This document shows, piece by piece, positions 16,299 to 28,200 of a stretch of DNA of 48,898 bases. This stretch comes from an uncultured Prevotellaceae bacterium. Lineage in GTDB: Bacteria > Bacteroidota > Bacteroidia > Bacteroidales > Bacteroidaceae. The stretch spans positions 1 to 48,898 of the forward strand of contig CAMHIS010000010.1 in assembly GCA_946185285.1 (NCBI GenBank). Reading direction: 5' to 3'. Every line of letters starts with the position of its first letter. Within the stretch, counting starts at the first letter, position 1. The position numbers were made by a program, and so were the translations under genes. The notes beneath the pieces are model-generated. The model saw only the letters and a program-made list of their open reading frames with translations. It was not told where the DNA came from and searched no databases.

Positions 16299-19200
16299 TC
16301 ATTCCCGGTGATTCCTCCACCGATAGTTCCGACACCGGCATTACCGTCCTCGCCGTTAACATCGGCGGCAGGGTTGAGTGTCGGGCGCAGGAGGAGTCCA
16401 GAGTTGCGTAGCTCGAGGAGGATCGTCCTGGTATTACCGCCGTCGACACTGAGAGCTGTGGCATTGGTGCTATCACCGCTGTTACCCTTCTGCGAGCTCC
16501 AGTACTTACCGATTGGCAGGAAAATGCTGTTGCCATTCTTCTTACTGGTAAGGCGGTAGCCGTTGACATCGAATGCCCACGTACACTCACTGAGCAGCTC
16601 CTCGATGTTGGAGATAGAGGCTATACGGTACTTGTCGCCGAGACGGACGTGAGCCGCGTCGTACTGCGTACCGCCGACATAGTGGAAGCCGTCGGACACA
16701 CTATACTTGCTTTCGTCATTCGGCACGGTATCACCCCAGCGATAGGTGTCGCCAGGATTCTCCTCGTCGTCGGCACCGAGGTTCATGTCAACCCACTTCA
16801 CACCTGAAGGCAGACCGAGGTCGACAACCTTCGCGCCGAAGCTCTTCACCTCGCCATAGTGGTAGGTGCCCTCATAGAGAGTGTAGGCCTGGTAGTAGTA
16901 GGTCTTTACCTTGATGGACGGGATAGTGCCCTTGAATACCTCAGGATGCTCGCCATCGCTGAACTCTGCAGTGATATTCGTGCCTTCCTTCAGACTTCCG
17001 TCACTCTCGAGCGTAGCAGTGTTGCTATAGCGGAAGCCAACCGTCAAGTTCTCATTCTTCACGCCCTTGACGTGAGCATAGAGATGACCAGGGTTGCTGA
17101 GACCCCACTTCACGCTATCGGTGAAGAAGGAGTAGTCGTGCATCTCAATGGCATTGCCATACTTTCTCACACCACCCTTCTCAACGTATGAGCGTACCCA
17201 GTAGCGGTCACCGACGGTGAGCTGACTGAGCTGCTCGTCGGTCAGCGAGAGACTGTACGGGCCATTGGCCTTGGCCATCTGGTGGAGGTCGAATTTCGTG
17301 TAGTCATTGATGTTGGCCTGTGCGGTCACAAGCACATCCGGATCACTATCAGTCCAGACTACCACGAAGCCCTGGGTGAGGTCTTCCTGATTCTCATTCA
17401 GACCGAGCATCGTGCCGTAGAACGTGTTCGACGTGCGGTCGGAGGCATAGCTGATGCTGTCGGTGCGGATGAAGATATCCTGATCGCCGAGCTTACCGTT
17501 CGTGTCGTAGACGGGACGGATGGTCAAGCCCTCGAAGCGGATGCGATAGTCACCGCCTTGGCCGACGTTGCGGCTGGTCGGTGTGAAGTACAGGGCCTGT
17601 GCATAGCTGTCGCTGCCGCTGTCGGTGGTGCCGGCCCAGTAGCGACCGTTGACATCATTCTCATTCAAGTTGGTACCCGTGCGATAACCGGCAGCCGGGA
17701 GGAAGATATTCTCATGGGTCAAGCCGTTCTCCACCCAATAGCCCGGCACGCCTTCCTTGGTACCCCAAGTCCATGAGCAGCTGTTCTTCAACTCGTTCAT
17801 CTCAGTCTGTGTCGGCATACGCCAGCAACCAGCGAACTTAATGGTGGCGATATCCCACTGCGAAGCGGTGATGTTCTTGCCGATGTTATGCATCGAATAG
17901 CTGCTGACAGAACCAGTGGCGTGGCGATAGGTCACAGCCGTGTAGTTGAGCTGCGTCTGCAGGTCACCCCAAGCATAATAGTTACCGTCCTGCTCAGGCA
18001 GGTTAGCATCGACGTTGCGGTCGGCCCACTTCACGGAGAGACCGAGGTCGATGGCTGTCGGCGTCGTGCCCGGAGTAGACTTCGTGGCAAAGCTCTTGAT
18101 AGCACCACGATAAGTCTTCGTCGTGTTGCCAACGGTCATCTTCACGTATGCACGATAGTAGTACATATTGCCCTCGGCTAATCCTGTAGCCGGGTAGTTG
18201 TAGGCACCGTTCGCGCTGACAGTCACCACGTGAGTCGTAGCACTGGCCATCGCCGACGAGCGTGACAATTCGAAGCCCACTTCAGCACCCTCGAAGCTCT
18301 CGATGTTGACCATTCCGTTGAGAGTGGCCGTCGTCTGGGCGACAGCTGTCGGGGCGGTGGTGGTGACATACGACGTCACGGGACGAATCATCTTGCCCAA
18401 GTAGCGCAGGGCAGCCTCCTGCTCCTTCGTCGTGACTTGGCTATTATTGACATACTCCTTCAGGGCACTTGCCTTACTGATGTCGGCAATGTTCTGCGTG
18501 GCCGTCCAGTAGTTGCCCAACGGCAGGAAGATGCTCTTGTTGTTGCGGCTGACTTTGAAACCGTCGACACCGTTGACAGTTTCCTTCGTCCACGTACAAT
18601 TATTCATCAGCTCCTGGAGTTCAGCTTCTGTCGGCATACGCGTACCCTCAATCTTAGCCGTGGCAGCATCGTAGGCAGAGCTGCTGATGTCGGCACCGAT
18701 ATCGGTGTAGCCCGTCGTCTTGTGATGCTTATAGTTATCTTCAGTGAAGGTGGTCCTCGTCGTGGTCTCACCCCAAGCGAAGTTGTCGCCGAGATCGGAT
18801 GCCACAGTCGAACCGATGTTGACGTTAGCCCACTTCACACCCGAAGGCAGTCCAAGGTCGATGAAGTCGATACCAACCTCCTTGGCGTCGGGAGCGTAAT
18901 AGTACGTATCATTGTATTTCACGTATGCACGATAGTAATGAGTACCAAGCGGCAGCGTAGGCAGCGTAGCCGAGAAGGCCGACGTGCTATACTGCGTATC
19001 GGTAGAGAAAAGTGCACCGGGTGTCGTGGCATCCACGTCCGGCGTTGTGCCGATGACGAATCCACGACCGCCATGTTCTGGATCGTTGATACCCGCAATG
19101 GCCTCATTGCCGCCGACGAGGGTAGCGTAGAGTGTCGAGCCGCTGTAACCGGCACGCCAGTTGGTGCTGTCGGTGCGCAGGAATATCTTCTTGCCATCGT

Positions 19201-22200
19201 CGAGGTCGACGTTCGACTGCATGACGGCACGATAGCCCCACTCCGACGGGTCATTGCTCGTCAGGTACATAAACTTCGTATTGTCAGCCTTGTTGGTCAC
19301 CTTATAAACCTGCGTGCCATAATAGTCGCTTTCCTGCGTCCACACGAACTTGTCTTTGTCGAAGAGCAACTGCTTCTCGCTCTCAGACGGGGTGCGCCAG
19401 AGACTGCCGAACTCGACATAGGCCGGGTCGGCGGTGGCATACTTGTCGGTCAGCACGCCGTTAAGACCAATCTCCTCGGGCGAGGCGGCATCAACGTTGA
19501 TGTTCGCCCAGGTCAGGTTCTCAGTACCGAGGTCGACAGGCTGGAATCCGAACTGCTTGACATCGCCGTAATAATATTTACCATTGGTATCCTTCACGTA
19601 TGAGCGATAGTAGTAGATACGCTCGTCGTTGCCCCATCCCCATGTGCAGCCCTCCTTGGTGGCCACGTAGTTACCGCTGCCGTCCTTCGTCGGGCGACCT
19701 TTTATCTCTTCCACATAAGAGCCTTCGGCAACACCGTCGGAGGTTCCGACGAAAATGCCTGACTCATAGCCTGCGGGCAGGTTAAGCACGGCTGAATAGA
19801 AGTTCACCGAGTCCTTAGCATAACGCCAGTCGGTGCTCTCCGTACGTACATAGAAGTCGACACCAGCCTGTAATGGACGGGCCACGGCACGAATGGCGTT
19901 ACCGCGCCAGCGGGCATTGTCGAGGATAGAGGGTTTTACTTGGTTAGCGACGGCGATATCGAAGCTCACCTCGCGTGCCTGCTTGTGGCTGGCCGAGCGG
20001 TTGCTGCTCCAGTAGTAGCCGAAGTGAGTGATGTCGTCGTCGTGGTTCACCATGTGCGAGTCGCCCTCCTCACTGGTGGTGTACTCGGTGTTGGTGTCAC
20101 GATCGTCCACAGTGTAGTAGTTCGCCGGCAGGAAGATGCTGTTGCTGTTCTTGCGACTGCTAACACGCCATCCCGGAATGTGAGCCACGGTATCCTTCCG
20201 CCAGTCACACTCGGTCAGCAGCTCTTCCCACTCCTTGTCGCCGGCCATACGCCAGAGTCCGCGCAGGAACTTGTTGGCAACGTCGGTGGTGTCGTTGGCC
20301 GAGATATTGGTGGAGAGGTCGCGGTAGTGAGCCAGCTCACTGTCATAGTACTTGTAGCCAGCCTCGGAGAAGACGTCCTTCGTGGTGGTCTCACCCCAAC
20401 CGTAGTAATCGCCATGATCCTTCGGCTTCCACGAACCCATATTCACGTTGGCCCACTTCGTCCCCGTTGACAGGCCGAGGTCGACCATCACGATACCGAA
20501 GTCCTTAATGTTACCGTAGAAGTACTGGTCGCCAACCTTGGCGTAGACGCGATAGTAATACATACGGTTGTTCTCGGTGGGGAAGCCCTGGCTGAAGAGG
20601 CCGTTCACCGAACTAGTTGTCGCAACTTCATACTCCACGACATCAGCGTGATGCGTATGGCTGTTATCACCAGTAGCATAGAGATCCTGATCGGTGCTGC
20701 CAACCACGAAGCCGTAGGTAGCCTTCGTCTCGTCGTTGAGTCCGAGGATGCAACCGTAGATGGTTGCGTTGTTGACACCAGCCACCCAAGAGGTGCGCTC
20801 GGTGGTAAGGCTGAGCTTCTTGCCGTTGTTAAGGCGCACGTTGATGTAAGCCAACGGACGAACCCAGTGGCCGTGATAGCGGTAGTGGTACTTCATCAGT
20901 CGGTTATTGGTATAAGCCTCCACGCCGTAGGCATTACGGTCACGCGGAGCACGCGATGACGACCATAGGGGCGAACGCTCCCAAGGACCGGCATTTGAAC
21001 CTCCATCAGCATGGTAGCCACTCATATCCCATTCGGGCACCTTATCATCCTTGGCGATGAAAATCCAGTTACCATTTTTCTTGCTGATCACCTTATAACC
21101 ATAAACATTCTCATAGTGTCCACCATAGTTGTCAGGAACGAACTTGTTCGAGATGGTATCGCGCCATACGCAACTATCGATGAGTTGCTGCAGATCCTCC
21201 TCGGACGGCATCGACCACAGCTGGCCGCGGCCGCCATACTCTACGCCCTCGTCCCACGTGTAGTCCCACTTATGGTGTGCCACGTCGTAAGGCGAGCCCT
21301 TGATCTCGTTGCCGAGATTGTTGTATTCTTCGTCACCCGTGGACTTATAGTAGACATAATTGTCGAACGTGTAGGGAGAGCGTGCCAAGGTATCGCCCCA
21401 TGCGAACTGGTGGGACTTGTCCTCGGCATAACGCGAGCCGACATTGATGCTGGCCCAGTAGATACCCACGTTCTCGTTCTGTTCCTGACCCTTGCGCCCG
21501 AAGCCCATGTCGATGAACTCCAGTCCGAAGCGACCAGTCTGGCCGTAGATGTACTTATCATTATAGAATACGAACGCACGATAATAATAGGTCGTATCCT
21601 TCTTGTAGTCCACCGTCAGCGAGAAGTCACCATTGACGGCCTGCTCATGCCCGTTGACCCTGACGCAGTAGAGCGAGTCGACACCGCCAGTAATGGTATC
21701 GCCTATCTCGACATCGTGCTTGTAGCCGACGATAAAGCCTACGCGGGCGTTGCGCGACAGCTCGTCCATATCCTTAAGATCGGTGCCGTTGGCATCGGAT
21801 TGGCCAAGCAGTTCATTGTTGAATCCCTTGACACTACCGTAGACCGTGGCCTTCTGTCTGCCGACAGCCCATTCCACGTCGCCAGTAATGATATTGGGCT
21901 GGCGGACGAACTTGATGGAGCGACCGTAGTAGTAGTGTGCTATATTTGTCTCTGGGTCGACAATACGAACGTAGGCACGCACCCAATAGGTGGAGTCCAT
22001 CATAAAGAGGTTGATGTTGCGGCGGTCATACCAGTAGATGGAGTCCTTATGGACATCGTCGTGCTTGAAGTCGTAGGTCATCGCTCGCTTGTCAGTGCCG
22101 TCGTGGGTGACAAGCGTGTCACGGCCGACAATGAAGCCCGTAGTCACATTTTGCACCGGAGCCACGCGGTAAGGAGTGCCCCTCCAGCGCTGCTGGGTGA

Positions 22201-25200
22201 TGCCAATGAGGGAACCCCAGAACGACACGTAGTCAACATTCTCATGGACTTTGGCGTCGTCGGTGCGGATGAGTATCTCGTCCTTATTTTCGTTCGACAG
22301 CGTATGGCTGCTCTCCCAGACGGGACGGTCGAAATCATCGCCGTGACAGCCGTGGCTATGGTTGTAAGTGCTTATGATTTGAGGCTTGGTATAGCCGCTA
22401 CCATCATAGATGCGAATGTAGTTAGTGGTGAGCGAGTAGTCGATGTTGTCGCTGTACTCATACCATGATCTGGTGCCGCGTATGAAGATGGTTTTGCCAT
22501 TGATCTTACTCGTTCCGGTCATACCGGCAATGCCCCAAATGGTATCGCGCTCCCAGGTACAGTTGTTTATCAGTTCCTCAGCATCTGAGCCATAGGGCTG
22601 ACGGTAGACGTTGTTCCATCCCTTGTGCGACACGTCGTCAATGCCACCAGAGCCGCGACCGCTGACGTAATTAATCACAGAGCCGTAAGGTTGATTGTTG
22701 CTGATGCCGTGAGTCTCGGAGAGCGGGCTGGTATGCGTGCCATTGAAGGGCGAATTACCACCGTAGTTGATGCTGGCCCACTTCTTACCCGAGGGCAGAC
22801 CGAGGTCGAGCAGTTCGTAACCAAAGAGGTTGATATCGCCATAATGTACGACGCCATTGGCGTACTTGACGTAGGTGCGGAAGAAGTGAGTGGTGTCCTT
22901 CTGCATCGTGTAGTCAAAGCCGAAGCTACCACCCCTACAGCCACCTTCATAAGTATGAAGGTCAGTAGTGAGATCCTTGACAACAAGCAGGTCGGGATCG
23001 CCAAGCTTCAAGTCGCGGTTGTAGCTGACAATGATACCGGCCTCGAAGCCTTCTGCGGCCTCCGCGGCCATCACACCCTCGACGGAACCCGTCATGTGGG
23101 ATTGGTCGCTATACATACGCCAAACGGTCTCGGCACCGGTGCGGTGGCGTCCCAAGTGGAACGTGTCAGCATCGGCATAGAACGGTGCCTGATCCTTGAT
23201 CTTCACATAGAAGCGGTAGTAGTAGGTCTTGTCGCTCTCTAAGTGCTGGTTGTAGTCGACGACGGTGAAGAACTGCGAGTTATTATGATAGGTCGTGTCT
23301 GCCAAGAGTCCGTTCTCAAGTGTCACGTCCTGCGACTCGCCGACCACGAAGCCCATCTTATAGTCGCCAGCAGGCAGCGGGTAGTTGATGCGGTAGCTAC
23401 CCTGCAGGGCCACGGCGGTGCGGTTGTTCAGATAGTAGCACGTGTCAGTAGACACCCAGGCGAGGGTGTCATCGCGCAGTTTATCGGCCTTCTTGGTGAT
23501 GCGGTAGTTATAGCGGGCGATGGGGCGCACAATCAAGCCTTGGAAGAACCCGCCCCAAGTGAGGCCCCAGTTATCGTTGTACGACGGGTAGTCGAAGAAG
23601 ACCTTCGAATCGGAGTTGAAAGCAGCTACCTTCACCGAGTCCTCACGGCTAACCATACCGTCGGCACAGTGGAAGAAAGCCGCAGAATGCATTTGGTAGG
23701 TTTTTGTTTCCCATTTCGTTCCCTGGCATACACCGTTGTCACAAAGATTCGTATGGCTACTGCCTTTTCGTCCCTTCAGCGGGAGGAAAATGCTGTTGCC
23801 GTTAGGACCTGTGACACGCCATCCAGGCACGCCAAACAAATTCTCGAAATCAAATTTACACTTGCTAAGGGCTTCCCACTCCTCCTGAACCGGTTCAACG
23901 AAGAGGTTACCATACTTCGTATTTTCGATATATTTGCTCGTATTCTTGAACTTCGGGTTGTCGTTACCCCAGTTCACGTATGCGGCATCGTTCTTCGTAC
24001 CACTGTAAGCCTTCCAGTACTTCTCGCCCTCACACGAGCCGCCGCTTCCGTACTTTTCCTTCTCGGCACCACGGTACTTCAGGGTATAATTGTGTTTTAC
24101 GGGGCCGATATTTGGTATTGACAGATCGATAAGTTTCTTAGAGAAAGTGGTCTGATGCTGATGGTATATTGGATTCCCCTGTTCGTCATTCGTACATGAG
24201 TGCTCATCATAGCGGAAATAGTCCTCCTCGTAGGTGGCCTCCTCATAATGTGTCTTCTTGAAGGACTCACCGATGGCATAGTAGTCGGGATAGTCCTCAG
24301 CGTAGGCCGAACCGACGTCGATGTTGGCCCAGAGCAGGGTCTGGCCCTTCTTGTCCTTGATGCCAAGGTCCACGTAGTCGAGACCGAACTGGCGGGCCTC
24401 ACTGTAACGGGTCACGCCGTCGGCAGAGATAAAGGCACGCACCCAGTAGACCGTGTCGATGGGCACCTGCATCTCGCACTCGTAGTTTGGCGACTTGCTG
24501 TTGTCGTCCCGGACGCGGGTATTACGCAGTTCCTCGCCATCTTTATAGGTGTAGGTCAAGCGCTGTTCGTAATGATCATAGTCAATGTTGGCCGAGTCAC
24601 CCACGACATAGCCCACAACGGCCGTCTTGCGGTTCTTGACGAAGTCGACGCCGTCGACAAAACTATACAGTCGCGCCGTATTCTCGTGAACCTCCCAGCC
24701 AATGCTGTCGACGGAGATGGTGAGTGGGATAATCTTCTTCGGCTTGCCATAGTAGTACTGGGGATTCTCGCCTTCCTTCTGCACTTGGATATACGCGCGA
24801 TACCAATATTCCTTGTCGGCCTGCATCGTGTCGCGCACCTCGTTGGGCAGCAGCGACGAATAGAGGCCATTGAAGATGTTTTCTTTCTTGGTGGTGTCGG
24901 GCATGACGGCGCAAGGCGTGTCATAGACGGTGCCGCCCTTGAAGTCGTGGAGTACGAAACCGCGCTCAATCACCTCATACTTGTCCTTCATAACTGGCGT
25001 GATACCAAGCTGACGACCATAGAAGCGTATCTCGGTGCTGTCCACTGCCACGTCCTCAGGCAGGAAGTAGCGTCCCAAGGTATCGGTGCTGATGAACATG
25101 ATCTCGCCGTCAAGTGTCTTGCAGTTGGTCTGCAGCACAGGGCGCACCCAGTACTTATTGTTGACTCCCGTATTCGACTTACCACCGAGATAGTCCATCA

Positions 25201-28200
25201 GATAAGCTTGGTCACCAGCTGTAGCACGTTGCGACGTCCAGTATTGTGCATAATCATAGTAATATCCCGGCGTATATGGCATATATGTCCTGATGGCATT
25301 GATACCTGACATATACTTGACATCCAATTCGAAGCGCTTGCCCGATTCGTTTTTATCATTTCTGGGCGTATTGATTTCACAGGTGTCCTTCATGGCCTGT
25401 GCCTGCTCGGTAGTAGGCATGGTGAAGCACCAGCCTTCGCGACCGAACCACTTACGGAAGACGATGTCATGCTCGGTACCGGCAATATCGGTAATAAGCG
25501 GGTTTACGGCCGGGCCGCTGTTCCAGATATAGGTGGAGTCACGATCCTCAGGATATTGTGCACCCACGTTGATATTGGCCACCTTGAATCCCAACTGCAG
25601 GTCGATGGTGTCGAGCGTGTGCAGGATCTTCACCTCGGGAGCGTACATACAGGTGGTGTCCTTCTTGTGAGTAACAGGATCTTCGCTGAACGATACGAAG
25701 ACACCACGGACGAAATAGTAGCGCTTGTTGGAAAGCTTCTCCTTCGGGATAACGTGGCTGAAGGTCATATCGTTCTTCACCAGTCCGCTGTCACCACCTG
25801 CTACGATGGGATCGGAGAGCCACAACTCGCCATTCTCGATGGTCGGCAGGGCGTACTCACACTCGTTGACAATGGAGTCGGTGACAACGAAGCCTACCTT
25901 ACCCACCACGTCACGGCTGATACCAACGACATAACCGTTGAGGGTGGCATCCTCGTCGCCCACCTGCCAGCGGATGTTGCCAGTGTGGGGGAAGAAGCCG
26001 CTCAGCGGCGTAGCTTTCGTGGCGTAGTAAATGTCGTAGACCCCGGTTTGAGGATTCCTTACGCGGAAGTACTCGCGTACATAATATTTCTGGTCCTTGT
26101 CGAGGAAGCCGAGGAAGTCGGAGCTGTTCAGCTCGACGCGGATGTTCTGCTCGTTGGCAGCGTAGGCCCCGACACTCTTGGCGCCATCTTTCAGCATCAG
26201 GTGGTTTCCGTCGACGGGACGCCAATCTGTTTTGCTGAACAGCGAGTCACGCTTCGCGCCCGTAGTATCGGTGTACTCGTACTCGCTCCACATCTTGTTT
26301 TTCTCGGGGTCGGCATAGTCGTAGTACAGGGTGGCGGAGTCCGTACCGAAGATGAAGCCCGTCTCGTCGAGGTAGACATTCGTGCTCTCCGACGGCCAGG
26401 GGCGCGCCGAGCGCACCATACCGACGATGGCGAAGCGGTCGGTACCCGTCACCTCCTCCTCGTACTTGTGACGCAACAGCATCAGTGAGCCGTCGTAAGG
26501 CGTGTTACTCTTCAGATAGCTGCTATACTCGATGACACCACGCGCATAGCCAGGCTGGTAACACTCTTTCTTGTCACTGTAGAGTTCGGGACTCCTATCC
26601 TTGTCAATACCCAAAAGCGGTATCTTGTTATAGGCAAGGGCACCATAGCCACCAGGTATGGCATAGAACAGGTCTCCATTTTGGTATTTACGGTTCACCG
26701 CCCAGTAGTTGGAGCAGTTGTCGTCGGCAGGCAGGAAGATACGTTTACCAGAGGGACCCGTGACAAGAACGCCCTCCACGCCGTTATACTCCCACCACTT
26801 AAATGTACATTTCTTCAGTAGCGAGTCGGCCTCTAAGGTCTGCATCAGTCGCCAGCAGCCGCCCCATCGCTGGTAGGCAGCATCTTGTACCGCGGTAAAC
26901 TCATTCTCCATGTGAATACCCTCGTTTTTCCAAGCCATATTATGGTTTTGCCATCCCGGGTCATAAGAGTTCTTCTCGGCCGACTCACCATACGCAAATC
27001 TACCGCCGTAGTTTTTCTCGGGGCCACGCTCAAAGAAAGCCTCAACATTACGGAAGGAATACTTGATATCGCCAAGACCGAGGTCGACAATGGAGAACAG
27101 CGTGTCGGGCACTTCGGCGTTGACAGTATAGAACGTATTGGGCTTTAGCTGTTGTAGATGATAGGATTTGACGAAAGTCGTATCAATCAGGCTGAGGGTA
27201 TCAATCACGTTGAAGATGAACTTAAAGTCGATACCCTTTGTTTCGTCTTTCTGCGGAGCCACCACCATATAGGCGGCGGTAGAGTCCTGACAGTTCTCAT
27301 AAATACGCGGCGTATGTTTCCAGCCATTATCAAAGAAAAAGTCTGTCTTCAAAGTGATGGAGTCGTTCTTGTCCTCCTCAACCGATTCAAGCAAAATACC
27401 TTGATCGTTATTGAACTCAAAGGTGCCAGAGATGGGTTTGTCGGCCACCATCGTGATGCTCTTCACCTTGACACTCGGCAGTCGCTTGTTGTGAGTCAGG
27501 AAAGCGAAGAAAGCTGGATGATGCTTCAACTCAAACACATAAATCTCATCTTCCGTGATATGTTCTGCCGCAAGTCTTGGGTCTTGTGCTATTCTGGCCA
27601 AGGCACTGGCACAGTCACCAGAACTGCCAATATGCTCGGAATTGTCAACCTTGGTCTGTACCTGCGTGCGGGCAATCTTGACATGATTGTAATCGCGGGC
27701 ATTACGGCCAGGATAATAAACGTAAAGCGGTTCCTCCTTTTGTTTTACCTCAACAGTCTGGAACAGGGCATGTGTACTGTCCTTCGTCAAGCTATCCTTA
27801 CCTTTAATAAAAGTCTTATAAGCTATATCCTGTTCGGCCATGTGAATATAGATGGAGTCCTTGAGCTGCCACCTGAATTTGACCTTTTGGTCTGCATTCT
27901 TCGGCGGGAATTTACCATCGAAGACAATCCTCTTACGACCGTCGCTACCTTTCGTCAACAAGTTGATGTCGCCAGTCAGCGTGATACGATCCCACGGACG
28001 CAGTTCAGGCAGATAGACCTCCTCCACTTCCGAGATGGGGTAATGCCACTCACCCTCGGCTGTGGTCACAACCAAGGTGACAAAGTCGGCTTGTTCGACA
28101 CCATCCGCGTCAACCTTGGAGTGGGTGATGTCGAAAGTGCCGTGAACGGCGATGGAATCAACGACGTTATTCTGCTTGTAAACAACAATGTACCCATGGC

